Positions 1-11,729 of a DNA stretch of 64,000 nucleotides are shown here, piece after piece. Position 1 is the stretch's first letter. Every line of letters starts with the position of its first letter. The DNA is from Themeda triandra (Eukaryota > Streptophyta > Magnoliopsida > Poales > Poaceae), in contig JAENPR010001534.1 of assembly GCA_018135685.1 (NCBI GenBank), positions 62,001 through 126,000 on the forward strand. The letters run 5' to 3'. Made by a program: the position numbers and the translations under genes. A model generated the notes under the pieces. It ran no database searches and was not told the origin of the DNA. It saw only the letters and a list, made by a program, of their open reading frames with translations.

Positions 1-1333
1 TCTTTCTTAAACTTCTTCTTGCCCTATCTCTTGCCCTTGATGTTGGTGTTGTTGTAGATGATGCCATTCATGTTACCTAATCTCTTATAGCACTTCAAGA
101 GTTGAGAGTGTGCGATCTTTAGCAATCCACCCAAGCCAACTTTGCTCTTGTTGAAACCAAGGCCACTCATGTCACCATAGCTTCTCTTGTTCTTCAACAT
201 GTGCTCAAAGGTGACTTGAGAGTTGTAGCATTCTCTAGCTTGTTGCTCACATTCTTCACTTCACTTTTGAGCTCATTGTTCTCCTTCAAAAGGTTAGTCT
301 CACAAGACATAGAAGTCGAACAAGAATCTATTTGTGAAGAACATGACATATCAAGAAGATCATCACAAGAGGTGGATACATACTTCTTTACTACATCACA
401 AGGGTTAGTAACATGTGATTGATCATTTGACCCAAATTATGAGCTTCCACTAGTTTTAATTTATTCATTGGAAAGCTTCTTAGTGAGAAAAGCATGTTCT
501 TTTTCCAAATTGTCATGAGCAACACTAAGTTCTTCATGAGCCAATTTTAGCACATCATGTGAACAAGTAGTAACATAAAGTAGATGCTCTTATTGTTCAC
601 ATGGGTTCTTTAGAAAAGAGTTTTCCTTTTGTAATTTACTTGTTTCAGCAAACTCCTTTTCTAAATCTCTTGATAATCTACATGCATACTCAAAATTTGA
701 ACCATCACAATCAATAACCATATTACCAACTGATACCTTGGTGTCACCTTGTGACATGAAGCAATGTGGTGATGTAGAAGAGCTTGTAGTAGAGTCATCA
801 CTCTCATAGCCATCACCATCATCAAGCGAGTTTGAGGTAGAATCATCACTCGCATCACTTGAGGCATCATCATCATCCTTATCAAGTGAACTTGAGATAG
901 ATTGATCATCATCTTCACTTGACCGTGAGGTGGAGCAATGCTTCACAACAACCTTGTTGTGATCATGCTCAACATCCTCATGTGCCATCACCTTGGCCTC
1001 ATCCTCCTTGTACTTGCCATCATTCCATGTGGAGGCATTGCCATAGCTGTGCTTGATGGACTCCCACAACTCATGTGCGGGTCCTTGGTGGTTCACCTTC
1101 TTGAATAAATCAAAGCTCAAAAAATCTAGTAGATAACAATAAGCATTAGCATCAAGTTCAAAAAGAACCTTTTGAGCTTTGGTTAGGTTTCTATTGTCCA
1201 AAGCATGGGTGACCACTTGTGACAACCCACCAAAACTTAGGTCCCATGGCACAAAAATGATCAAGCATATGGTGTTTTTACCGTGCAAAGTGTGTGCCAA
1301 CAAAAACATGTGTGTCACAAGAACAAGCATCAT
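1..1333 (-). pseudogene. Copia (SIRE-like) gag remnant, left-truncated by window
   Basis: Minus-strand reading runs from the ATG at 1333 to a stop near 590 and continues, with stops and frame changes, to base 1. The first ~90 residues resemble the gag-polypeptide (UBN2) domain of Copia elements (FDLFKKVNHQGPAHELWES). An acidic Ser/Asp-rich linker (about residues 130-180) follows. After it comes a Lys/Glu-rich coiled-coil-like segment that continues below 590, ending with a Gly/Lys-rich stretch just before base 180. This long coiled-coil gag is typical of SIRE/Maximus-type elements. At least one stop (590-592) and a frame change near 210-220 break it. Pol would lie beyond the left edge. Family assignment is from recall, not a search. 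Confidence 0.7.
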
Positions 1334-1387
1334 CTAACCCACTAGTTGTCATCCTCTCGGGTCGGTTAAGACCACTAAATGAGAGAC

Positions 1388-1400
1388 CAAACTCGATACC
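1388..1400 (-). other. Primer-binding site of the Copia element
   Basis: On the minus strand TGGTATCGAG follows directly after the proposed LTR end and precedes the gag start. It matches most of the initiator-Met tRNA primer site (TGGTATCAGAGC) used by plant Copia elements, with differences at its 3' end. Confidence 0.55.
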
Positions 1401-1401
1401 A

Positions 1402-3239
1402 CTTGAAAGGTCGAGATAGTGGACTAGAGGATGGGGGGAAGTCCTTTTTAAAACTTATCGCTCCGGCTAACCGATATAAGTATAGAATTTAAACTATCGG
1501 CCTAGCCAAGACTACACCCCTCTATCTATGATTCTAGAAGCACCTTGTAAAAGATTCTAAACAAGCAAGCAAGGTGCCAACTTAGCTAGTGCACAACTAA
1601 ACAAGTTTAGCTTGCAAGGTCACACAAACCTAAGTAACTAGTACTTTGGAAAGCGGGTGTGCACCTACACAATTCTAATGAGCAAAAGCACAAAGTCTAC
1701 CTAAGCTCACTAGATGTTCAAGGATAAGGCTACACAAGCCGAACCCATGAGCTCAACTTTACTTAACTACACAAGCTAAGCAAAGAAAGGCACTCTACTT
1801 CTAGCTACACAAGCAAGAAGATGATTAGCAAGCTACACAAGTTAAATGAACACTAGAGAAATTACACAAGCTATATATGATGAAATATAAATACAAGGCT
1901 TGTGTATGAAGATTGCAAACCACGAGAAGAGTAGACACAAGTTGACACGGTGATTTTTACCGAGGTTCACTTGGTTGCCACCAAGCTACGTCCGCTTGTG
2001 TCGACCAACACCTTGGTGGTTCCTCTGGTATTTGGCGCTCCACGCCAATGCCCCTCAAGGCACGCCTCCGCAAAGGCACCACGAGCAAACCCACACTCAA
2101 GTGCGATAACTCAATGACACGAGCAATCCACTAGAGTTACTCTTCGCGATCCCATGAGGTGAGCACAAAACCTCTCACAAATCCTCCTCCGGAACACTGC
2201 ATAATCTCCACGCATGCTTCCACAGAGTCTCTTGCCACCAAGCCGTCTAGGAGGTGGCAACCTCCAAGAGTAACAAGCTCACTGGCTTGCGACATGAACA
2301 CCTAGTGCCACACGATGCAATCTATCAATGCAACGCACTAGAATCGTTCTCTCACTGGATCGGATGAACACTATCAAGCACAAGTGAGTAGAGGGCTCTC
2401 CAAGCACTCTCCAAGGTGGACACCAAGTCCCCAAGGTGCTAAGCACCGGCCAAGGACGGTCACAACCTCTATTTATAGCCCCAAGGGTAAAGGATCCATT
2501 GCCCCTCGACAGGCAGCGTCGGACGCAAAAGCCAGCGTCCGATGCCCCTCCGTCCGACACACCTTGGCCAACCACGTCTCACCACATCAGCCGACCGTTT
2601 GAAAGTTACCATTGCCGCGCTCGTGCCCTGACCGTCAGATGCAAACCGGCACCGTCGGACAGGAACACGCCCCTCTGTCCGACGCACTCCAGAGAGTGAC
2701 CAGAGAGCACCCAGCGAGTCAGACGCCATCTGACGCCCATCGTCGGACGGAGACGCCCTGCGTCCGACGCTCATGGCAGCGCCACACTCGCCTAGCCACG
2801 CACGACAATCCTCCCCACTTTTAAATGCGCCGTCGTACGCTGGCGCCAGCGTCCGATGCAACTTGCGTCTGACGCTCGGCCACCAGCGTCCGACGCACAC
2901 TAGAGAGCCACCCGAGAGCTCCCTAGCCGTTGGACTCTGGCCGACGCTGGCTGTCAGACACGCACCTGCATCTGACGCCACGTGGCAGAGCCAGACTCGC
3001 CGCCTCAACGCGTGAACTCCTCTAGCGGTTCAAATGCACCGTCGACGGACAGAGCAACCTGTGGCCGATGCCCTGCGTCCGACGCCTAGGAGCTCAGTGA
3101 TGCCCATTCTCAGCGCCAAACATCGCCCAACTTTCGCCGTATATCTTTGGTAGTCCTCGCACATGTAACTTTGGATGATTGTTTCCTTACTCTTATTATT
3201 AATCAAAGCCGGGATACCGAATCTTCCAAAAAAAAGACA
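1402..3239 (-). repeat. Copia 5' LTR (about 1.84 kb)
   Basis: The segment starts TG at 1402 and ends CA at 3239 (read on the plus strand), abuts the primer-binding site, and has no coding capacity. It contains a GC-rich block at about 2,510-3,100 with many copies of a CGTCCGACGC/GTCGGACG motif, a feature I associate with SIRE-type LTRs of grasses. The left edge is supported by the PBS; the right edge (AAAGACA at 3239) is only the best TG...CA partner. The matching 3' LTR is outside the window, so the length cannot be confirmed. Open frames in the block are GC-driven and not genes. Confidence 0.55.
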
Positions 3240-3479
3240 TAGGGCTCTTGTGGATGGCTTACCGAACTGTGCTTTGAAACGAAGTCAGAGCAGCCACCAC
3301 CGTGCTTTGAAGTATCAAGTATCCAACTGCTGCTAGTCACATAACTTGTCTGAATTCATGTCATGCATCCATCTGTCTAGACTCTAAAATCGACAAAATG
3401 GTTTCCACCCCCTACAGAGTGGATAGTTATACATATCGAGCAGATACTATGATCAAAGTGCATGTTGCACATCCCAGAA

Positions 3480-3610
3480 GGATGAAGCCAGAAATTTCAG
3501 GTAGCAAGTATCAGTATCATTGTGAATCACTTTACAATGGGCTGTCATCTGTCGGGCTACTGGACTTGATGTAATGATGTTAGTTACTAGTCTGCTGGGG
3601 TGGGTCCCCC
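3480..3610 (-). pseudogene. Fragment of SWC6-like last exon
   Basis: On the minus strand a short reading contains CKVIHNDTDTCYLKFLA. This closely resembles the C-terminus of the HIT-zinc-finger protein SWC6/ZNHIT1 (CQVIHNDTRCLKFVA), with a small insertion. The preceding ~70 bases retain only weak similarity to the rest of that exon. Flanking sequence (about 3,390-3,480) also resembles the flank of the SWC6-like gene at 7.3 kb. It looks like a diverged duplicate of the 3' end of that gene. No other exon is visible nearby, since the Copia LTR lies on the other side. Confidence 0.45.
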
Positions 3611-4043
3611 TGGATGGGCAAAATGCCAAAATTGTGAAGACTGCAGTTTGGCTCCAATAAGAAATGACCATGAGATTTTTCTATTAACTCCATGGCTTTG
3701 CAAATCGATCTGTCACCGCGGTTGATGTGGCAAAAGTCCTAACATCAATTCAATTCATTTAAAACGCCAGTCCAGCAAAGTTTGGTAGCCAGTCAGAGCT
3801 GCAGTCAACTAAAGAAAGCTTGACCGGGTGCCGGTCTCCAGCCGCCCCCCTACACCTACATAATTCAATGGTGTGGGTTATTGTGGATGTGACATACAGT
3901 ATTAGCTTTCCATCAGATAATTATCCTTGCTTTAGTATGTAGTTATGCTCACCAGGTCAAGCTTTACTTGCTTCAGAGAGTCTATCGATACAGCAGAGAA
4001 GAGATCGAAGCAGCTTTTGTTTGCCTCCCCCATCTAGCTGAAT
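3611..4043 (+). promoter_or_regulatory. Upstream region of the lectin receptor kinase gene
   Basis: No coding signal. This should hold the promoter and 5' UTR of the kinase gene. No convincing TATA box could be assigned; the 60 bases before the ATG read like a purine-rich leader. Confidence 0.3.
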
Positions 4044-6104
4044 ATGAATCGTCCTTGCTTGCTGCACCTGCAGCATCTCCTCATCCCCGTGCTCCTGCTG
4101 CTGCTGCTGTCTGCCTCTTCCACTGGCACCTCCGTTGGTGATGGTGAGTTCACCTTCGATGGTTTCTTCGGTAACGACCTAACCATGGATGGTGAAGCCT
4201 CAGTCTCTGATGGTCTTCTGAGACTAACCAGCGGACAGAACCAGTCACAAGGTCATGCTTTCTACACTTACCCTCTCAATTTTACAAGTTCCGTCGTCCC
4301 AAATAGCTCCTCTGTTCCGTCCTTCTCCACAACATTTGTCTTTGCCATCATCCCACAGTACTATGGCAGGAGTAGCCATGGTCTTGCCTTTGTGCTTTCT
4401 TCCACCAAGGAGTTGTTTACTGTCTTGCCTGGCCAGTACCTGGGCCTTCTCAATAAGTGGAATTATGGCAACTTTTCAAATCATCTTCTTGCTGTTGAGC
4501 TCGATACCATGATCAGCACCGAGTTCAGAGACATCAACGACAACCACATCGGGATTGACATCAACACTTTGGATTCCATGAAATCAGCAGTTGCAGGTTA
4601 CTATACTTCCGATGGGTACTTTAGAAATTTGTCCCTCATCAGTACAAAACCAATGCAGGTGTGGGTGGACTACGACAGCAAGCACACAATGCTAAATGTC
4701 ACAATAGCGCCTTACTTCTTGTTGTCCACCAAACCCAGCAGACCACTCCTCTCACTTACGTATAATCTTTCCTTCACTTTGCCAAATACAGCAGTGTACG
4801 CAGGCTTCTCCTCCGCAACTGGTGTAGTTAATAACTCCAAGCATTACATTCTCGGCTGGAGCTTCAATCTCAACGGAGAGGCTGCAGCACTCAACTACTC
4901 CGCCTTATCTCTCAAGGCTATCCAAGAACTAGCTCAGCAAGTTTCCACTCGCAACCATCAACACAACTACAAGAGTCTAATATGCAAAGTTCTCTTACCA
5001 ACTGTTGCAATTTCCATACTTGTTTCTGTTTTTTTCATTAAGATCTACATGAAGAGGCGATTTCAAGCAAGGAAAGCTGAAATAGAATGGCAGAGGGAGT
5101 ATGGGCCTCCATCTTTCACCTACAAAGATCTCTTGGCTGCCACCAATGGATTTAAGGACAAGATGCTTCTTGGCAGGGGAGGGTTCGGAAGTGTCTACAA
5201 AGGAGTGCTGCCCGTCTCCAAGCAGACAGTTGCTATTAAGCGGGTTTCGCCAGATTCAAAGCAAGGAATGAAGGAGTTCATGGCCGAGATTGTCATCCTT
5301 GGTCATCTTCGCCACCGCAATCTTGTGCAGCTGATTGGATACTGTCGCCATAAGCAACAACTTCTTTTGGTCTATGACTACATGCTTAATGGAAGCCTTG
5401 ATTGTTACTTGCACACTCAAAATCACAGCAACACCAATCTATGTTGGGCTCAAAGGTTCCACATCATCAAAGGTATTACATCTGGTCTCTTCTACCTCCA
5501 TGAGGATTGGGAGCAGGTGGTCATCCATCGGGACATCAAAACCAGCAATGTCCTCCTTGATGGTGAGATGAACGCGAGGCTGGGTGATTTTGGCCTCGCA
5601 AGATCACATGATCATGGAGCTGATGCTCACACCACACGTGTGGCAGGCACATGGGGCTACATTGCCCCTGAGCTTGCCCGGCTTGGCAAGGCAACCAAAG
5701 CAACTGATGTGTTTGCCCTTGGTGTGCTGATGATGGAGGTCGCTTGTGGAAAACGACCAATCTGGGTGAACAACCATGGAGAACCCCATGCACTGGGCGA
5801 CTGGGTGCTTGAGGCATGGCGAAGTGGATCAATTACCCATGCTGTCGATCCAAGACTAGATGATTATGTGGAGGAGGAGATAGAGTTGGTCCTGAAGCTT
5901 GGCTTGCTCTGTTCACACCCCTCACCAAATGTGAGGCCTTGCATGCGCTTGGTCATGCAGTACCTGCAGAAGGATGCACATCTTCCATCAGATTTGGAGC
6001 CCAATAGTTTGCTGAACATTGGTTTGGTTCAAGATGAAATGCACGATCAGCATGCCATGTCATGTCCAGCAACTGTTATAACTGATCTTTCAAAAGGCAG
6101 GTGA
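4044..6104 (+). CDS. L-type lectin-domain receptor-like kinase
   Basis: A single uninterrupted 686-residue frame, intronless as is usual for this family. Residues 1-28 form a signal peptide with a poly-Leu core. Residues ~33-280 are a legume-lectin domain (FTFDGFFG..LTMDGEA at the start, VAVELDT-like LAVELDT near 149-155, DINDNHIGID at 163-172, YAGFSSATG near 252, GWSFN near 271). A transmembrane helix spans ~312-336. The kinase domain spans ~370-645: glycine loop GRGGFGSV (377-384), VAIK Lys399, HRD 495-497 with Lys499 and Asn502, DFG 515-517, APE 541-543. The catalytic residues are all present, so an active Ser/Thr kinase is expected. The predicted protein is a plasma-membrane receptor with an extracellular lectin domain, a family linked to defence and development; the ligand is unknown. 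Start chosen because the signal peptide begins directly there. It is the only clearly intact host gene in the window. Confidence 0.95.
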   Translation: MNRPCLLHLQHLLIPVLLLLLLSASSTGTSVGDGEFTFDGFFGNDLTMDGEASVSDGLLRLTSGQNQSQGHAFYTYPLNFTSSVVPNSSSVPSFSTTFVFAIIPQYYGRSSHGLAFVLSSTKELFTVLPGQYLGLLNKWNYGNFSNHLLAVELDTMISTEFRDINDNHIGIDINTLDSMKSAVAGYYTSDGYFRNLSLISTKPMQVWVDYDSKHTMLNVTIAPYFLLSTKPSRPLLSLTYNLSFTLPNTAVYAGFSSATGVVNNSKHYILGWSFNLNGEAAALNYSALSLKAIQELAQQVSTRNHQHNYKSLICKVLLPTVAISILVSVFFIKIYMKRRFQARKAEIEWQREYGPPSFTYKDLLAATNGFKDKMLLGRGGFGSVYKGVLPVSKQTVAIKRVSPDSKQGMKEFMAEIVILGHLRHRNLVQLIGYCRHKQQLLLVYDYMLNGSLDCYLHTQNHSNTNLCWAQRFHIIKGITSGLFYLHEDWEQVVIHRDIKTSNVLLDGEMNARLGDFGLARSHDHGADAHTTRVAGTWGYIAPELARLGKATKATDVFALGVLMMEVACGKRPIWVNNHGEPHALGDWVLEAWRSGSITHAVDPRLDDYVEEEIELVLKLGLLCSHPSPNVRPCMRLVMQYLQKDAHLPSDLEPNSLLNIGLVQDEMHDQHAMSCPATVITDLSKGR

Positions 6105-7366
6105 CACCAGTCACAAAAAAAAAAGGCAGGTGACAGCTGTGCCAATGGGTGATAATCATCTACCTTGTGCTTTTGCTCAGTGTTGGTACTGCACAACTTA
6201 TGTGATGCGCTACTCTGTGGTGGAGTTTCAGTGAATTTATGGAGCATGTATTACTTATGTTTCATTTGAGATTATTCAGCTAGCATTGAGAACATTAATA
6301 TACTAAATGTCATATTAATGGTACTAATTAGCTGTGTGTAGCACAAGAAGATACAGACTATTGTAAACGTGTATGCTTGCCTTTCAGATGTTGTAAAATT
6401 TTGGTTGAAATCCTGATGACTACTCAGGTCATCTAAGAACCTCCATTTGTTACAGTCTAGTTGTCTATATTTGATTTAGCAAGTTTGTTTTTTATGCTAT
6501 TACGATGTGCTCATATTTGAAGCAAGCTCAAAAAGTAATTAATATTAGGAAAAATTTCAATATCATATTACTCAGATCATAACATGTGCTATAATATCAG
6601 CCAATCTGTTTGATGGCTCCAAGCATTTGCAGTAATATGTCTTGGCAATTGTTGATCTTACACAAATTAACTTGGGTATTTACATACCAATTCCAATCTA
6701 CTACCAGAATACACTTGTGCACATTTGATTCACCAAGAAACAATGTTAATTAGTATTCAGATATAATGAAACAAAGAGCACCTTTCAGCTCTACTGCATA
6801 ACTGCAGCTGCTCGCACCATTTCTGGAAAAAAAAAAATGTCAGCTTACAAGAGATCTACCTGGCACATGTAACTACAGTGCACTGTTGAGAAAATGGTTT
6901 TCTACCACTTAGCTGTTACCTTACCTACCCACTCCTACAGAGCATAGACAGGAAGCATATCCTTGTAACAAAAGGCGCTTTATTGCCACAGTAAGGCAAG
7001 TTTCATGGGAGGCATAAAAAAATCCAAGAAATTATTTCCAAAGGTGGAACAAAGGCAGTGGCGATTATAAATATAATAATGAGTTCAGGACAACAATAAC
7101 AAATGTTATGGCAAATCAGGCAAAGCTAAAGCATAAACACAGCTTCATACTCACATAACATCTGTCAATAAAGTGGCTGGCCTACAGCCTGCAATTTCAA
7201 CTGCTGCACATAGCAAACAAAACCAGTTTCCTATCACTTACCTACCCCATCCCATCATACAGAGTATAAACCATACAAAGCAAGCATATCCTACTGATTA
7301 AAGCACAGATGAAGTATCACTAGGGAGTGGGGACATACATCAAATGTAACTTGTATATCCCGCTGG
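6105..7366. other. Gene-free interval: 3' flank of kinase gene and 3' flank of SWC6-like gene
   Basis: AT-rich, no reading frame. The first ~400 bases likely hold the kinase 3' UTR. A ~80-base stretch at 6,880-6,960 (GTTGAGAAAATGGTTTT plus a CCTACAGAG motif) recurs in diverged form at about 7,230-7,300 and in part at about 3,390-3,430 and 20,690-20,740. This points to small local duplications of the SWC6 3' flank. Confidence 0.4.
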
Positions 7367-8544
7367 TCAAGCCACAAATTTCAGGCAGTGCGTATCATTA
7401 TGACTTGACAGCGGCAAGAACTCTTGTTCCATACCTCACACATGTGTAGTTTGCAGAACTACCACAGACTGAACAGTAGTGCCGTCGAGATGAAGTGCTT
7501 GGTGGACCCACAGCAGCCCTCAAATATGTTGGGATTCTAGATTTGCCTGTCACAGTTTCAGAGAAAAAATCTTTCAAATGCCCTACTAACAAAATAAACA
7601 TGGCAAGAAACAAACTTATAGCACAAGGTTGCTTACTTCCTGTAAGACATCCATGAATGATCTTGCTGCCCGCATCTCCAAAGCTTTCCCTTGCCTTGTT
7701 TTGCGTTTCATAATCTTGGACTGCTTCTTTTGCATGAGGACTGTAGAAATGAAATTCAAAAACAAAAAATGGCTTACATATCGAACTTTAATTCAGTGGG
7801 TAGAGCATTTGAGTTGAATGTACATTCACAGATCCACAACCCAGAAGGCCTATGTAAGTATATAACACAAATGCTTCATTTACAGAAACTGTGGACACAG
7901 GAATCATTACAGTTGACAAGTTGTGTAGCCTTGTAAATTGTGGAGTTCAAATATATGTACAAATAAATTACTAACTTCAGGGCGTTCTAGATGCTAACAA
8001 CACAAGGTTGACAAGCTGTAGGCTATAACATGTGGACCTCAAAGGTGTTCAAACGACTGGCTTTAGGGGCAATTCCAGATGCTAATAACAATCGCCTTAG
8101 AAATATTTTGTGAGTTGTTCATGCCAGATGTGTTGAAGCAAAAGTACGTTTCAAATATTTGCTTCCAAGGATAGTTTAAATTCTCATTTATCGAATCATT
8201 TGCGAGGATTATAAGAAATAAAGAATGCCATTTTTTTCCTTTGCATAATTGATACTAGAAGCCATGTCAAAATATGCCATACAAAAGAAATCTGTGTTTC
8301 TGTACTTGTTTGCCATCGAGCTTGTATACAATACATACTGTATCTGCCTTATCCTTTTTCACATCATGGCATTACTATTAGTATGAAGCTAAATGAGAAA
8401 GGAACTGACCAGAGTCTTCCTCATCTGTGGATCCATAGTCATCATCATTAAGATCTACAACCTCAACCCCGGCATTGTCGCTCTCAAGAGCTTCCAGGCG
8501 AGCTAAAGCAGCCTGCGTGGCATTACAGATATTCAGCTAGGCAG

Positions 8545-11502
8545 TACAAAATTAGGAGACTGAGGCAACATCTAAGAGGATGGGCCAAACACACAGCGGG
8601 GTCTTACAAAAAAGAAAAAAAGACTTTGCTGACTCTTTTAGAAAATCTAGATAAACAAGCAGAGGTGGCTGCTTTGTCTGAGCAAGAAATTAATTTTAAA
8701 CTTTATCTAAAAGAGCGTTTAGTTTCTCTTTTGAGGGAGGAGGAACTAAAGTGGTATGAAAGAGCCAAAGTTAAAACCCTGTTAGAAGGGGATGCAAATA
8801 CTCGGTTCTTTCATCTGGTGGCTAATGGGAAATATCGCAATCAACACATCTTTAAACTAGAAGATGATCAAGGAACTGTCGTTGGCGATAGTAATCTTAA
8901 AAGCTATATTACTACATACTATAAAAATCTTTTTGGACCACCGGAAAATTCAGATATTAACATAGTGGAAGATGAGATTTCAGACATTCCACGAGTTACC
9001 CCCGGAGGAGAATGAAACCCTCATCGGCCCTTTCACCGAATCTGAAGTAAAAGGAGGCTGTATTCCAAATGGAGCATAATAAAGCTCCAGGTCCTGATGG
9101 TTTCCCGGCTGAATTTTATCAGGTGTTTTGGGGTCTAATAAAGAACGACCTCTTGCCTCTTTTTGCCGAGCTACACAGTGAGGCTCTGGATTTACATAGT
9201 CTGAATTTTGGAATAATTACACTAATTCCAAAGGTTCCTAGTGCCACTAAAATTCAGCAATACAGACCAATTTGTGTCCTTAATGTGAGCTTTAAAATAT
9301 TCACAAAAATGGGCACAAATAGACTGAACAAAGTTGCTAGAACAATTGTGAATCCCATGCAAACAGCTTTCATGCCGGGAAGGAATATCATGGAAGAAGT
9401 CGTAATTTTACATGAAACCATCCATGAGTTACATACTAAAAAAAGAGATGGGATTATAATCAAAATCGATTTTGAAAAGGCCTACGATAAGGTCAAGTGG
9501 TCCTTCATACAACAAACCTTACGTATGAAAGGGTTTTCCACTAAGTGGTGCAGATGGGTACAGAGTATGGTTACGGGTGGAAGTGTAGGGATTAAAGCTA
9601 ACGATGATGTTGGCCCCTACTTCCAAACCAGACGTGGCCTTCGTCAGGGTGACCCTATGTCCCCTATCTTATTTAACATCGTTGTGGATATGCTAGCTCT
9701 CTTAATCAATAGAGCAAAAAACGATGGGCAAATAAGAGGTATCCTCCCTCACCTGGTTGATGATGGTCTATCAATTTTACAATATGCGAGATGACACCAT
9801 CATTTTTATTGATCATGATCAGCGAGGCAAAAAATCTAAAATTTTTGCTGTGTGCTTTTGAGCGTTGTCGGACTCAAGATCAATTTTCACAAGAGTGAAA
9901 TCTTTTGCTATGGTGCAGCCAAAGAGATGGAAAATTACTATACCACTGTTTGGTTGTAACACGGGGATTATCCTTTCGGGTATCTAGGAATCGCACAATG
10001 CACCATAGACAACTCTGAATTACGAATGGAGGAAGGTGGAAGAACGTTTTCAACAAAAACTCTCTTGTTGGAAGGCAAAATACCTTTCATATGGGGGAGA
10101 CTTGTTCTTCTTAACTCGTTCCGAGCAGCCTTCCCATGTTTATGATGTCCTTTTTTGAGATTCCAAAGGGAGTTCTCAAAAACCTTGATCATTTCGAGAT
10201 CCCAGTTTTTTGGCAAGGGTCTTCGGAAAAACATAAGTATAGACTTGCTAAATAGGACATCTTGTGTCGCCCCAAAGACCAAGGGGGTTTAGGTATTCTT
10301 AATTTGGGCTTGCAAAACAAGGCCTTACTAGCCAAATGGTTGGTAAACCTAATCAACACTGACGGCATGTGGCAAAGTATGTTAAGGAATAAATACCTCA
10401 CCTCCAAAACACTAACTCAAGTGACAGCCAAACCTAATGACTCCCACTTCTGGAGAGGTCTCATGCGTATCAAAGAAGAGGTAATGGCTAATGGGTCCTT
10501 TAATATTAAAGATGGGACCATGGCGAGGTTTTGGGAAGACACATGGGTAGGAAATCAGCCTCTAAAAGTTAAGTATCCATCGTTATATAATATAGTGAGG
10601 GACCCACACGCAACAGTGTCAAAGGTGGTAAACTCAAGCCCTCTTAATTTATCCTTTAGAAGGGCTTTGGTGGATAATAAACTTTTAGAGTGGCGTAGCC
10701 TAGTAGCTAGAATGTCCAATGTTGAGCTGGTGGATGGATCAGATAAATTTAAATGGGGCCTGACAAGTTCTGGGTCCTTTTCAGTCAGATCTATGTATCT
10801 TCACCTAATGGATGCACTGACCACCCTTTCAACATAGGAAAATTTGGAAAATGAAGATCCCTCTAAAAATAAAAATCTTCCCTGTGGTTCCTACAAAGAG
10901 GTGTCACTCTAAGAAAAGACAACCTCGCTAGGAAAACTGGAAAGGAAGTCAAAAATGTATCTACGCAATAGGAACGAGACAATTCAACACCTGTTCCTTG
11001 ATTGCCCTTGTGCAAAATTGCTTTGGAGGATCATTTTCTTTGCTACTAGTCTACAACAACCTATAAGGCATATGTTCGGTAATTGGCTTGGTAATCAACA
11101 TAAGAAAGCCAAAAATTTAATCTGGGTTGGGGTGGCTGCCTTATCTTTGGGCCATCGGAGATGCCGGAACGATGTTATTTTTAATAAACTAAAAACTAAC
11201 TCCGTGATGCGGGTTATTTTCGGGGAGCATGCGGCTACGCTCGGGCACAGGCTTGCTGCAGCGTGATGAGGAGGCCAAAGACGCTCTCTCGGAGATGAGC
11301 AAGAAATTGGAGATGATTGCTCTAGAAATAACAAACCGAGGGTGGAAACATTTATACCGTCTGCTTTAGCTCCTAGGCTTTTTGTAGCCTAAAGACTTTT
11401 GGCTTCCTTTCTTTTGCTCTTTGTAAGACACTTTGTAATAATTGGCTGTGTACATCCTTTGGATGTAAAGACCGGATGTTTCATCCTTTATCTAAAAAAA
11501 AA
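8545..11502 (+). mobile_element. 5'-truncated L1-type LINE in SWC6 intron 1
   Basis: Begins inside ORF2 (LRQHLRGWAKH upstream of the RT, so the endonuclease domain is missing). It continues through the reverse transcriptase and the C-terminal zinc-binding/RNase H-like region, and ends in a 9-A tail at 11,494-11,502. It is inserted between exons 1 and 2 of the SWC6-like gene in opposite orientation. No clean target duplication was found. The 5' edge is approximate. Confidence 0.8.
8580..11266 (+). pseudogene. LINE ORF2: reverse transcriptase with zf-RVT region, frameshifted
   Basis: Open pieces in order. 8,626-9,015 is the pre-RT region (ERAKVKTLLEGDANTRFFH). 9,069-9,794 holds the RT palm and fingers (NKAPGPDGFPAEFYQ, IPKV, QYRPI, GRNI, DFEKAYDKV, RRGLRQGDPMSP). 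10,262-10,837 and 10,955-11,266 hold the C-terminal part (RPKDQGGLGILNL, FSVRSMY). The YADD catalytic motif near 9,783 is split by a single extra base, and there is a stop at 9,013. Further frame changes separate the later pieces. The protein cannot be made. It would have catalysed target-primed reverse transcription. Confidence 0.85.
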
Positions 11503-11729
11503 TATCTGGGCATCGAACACAAAGGGCATGAACGAGAGTGAAACAGCTTGGAATAGGAGGAAGAGAGGAAGCAGGACTACAGGAGCAGTCAGTCGAATCC
11601 GCCGTCAAGCAGTTGTTACCTGGGCGCGGTTGTCGAGCTGTCGAGCGCGGACGCCATGCGCGAGGCCATCCGGCGCGTGCGGGCACTGGTCCGGCGGAAC
11701 GGCCCGATGTTCTCCTCATCCCCGTCCAT

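Larger units (their letters stand above)
7367..11729 (-). pseudogene. SWC6/ZNHIT1-like (SWR1 complex HIT zinc-finger subunit), decayed
   Basis: Four exons are recognisable on the minus strand. Exon 1 (11,729-11,620) encodes an RRTSARTRRMASRMA-type N-terminus. Exon 2 (8,512-8,410) encodes AALARLEALESDN..DLNDDDYGS. Exon 3 (7,740-7,637) encodes LMQKKQSKIMKRKTRQGKALE. Exon 4 (7,546-7,367) encodes PTYLRAAVGPPSTSSRRHYC plus the first Cys pairs of the HIT zinc finger. All junctions are GT-AG and the exon 2/3 phase agrees. In plants SWC6 is a subunit of the SWR1 complex that deposits histone H2A.Z. This copy is broken: exon 1 is one base short before its donor, exon 4 has lost ~16 bases near its start, and two small deletions change the frame across the second half of the zinc finger. 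A LINE occupies intron 1. Identification is from recalled family sequence; confidence is high for homology and high for loss of function. Confidence 0.85.

Noticed and set aside
2510..3100. CRISPR-like or satellite array (CGTCCGACGC repeats)
   Set aside because: Spacing is irregular, both orientations occur, and it lies in an LTR of a plant retroelement.
7367..11729. Functional SWC6 gene
   Set aside because: Exon 1 and exon 4 both carry frame-changing losses; only homology can be claimed.
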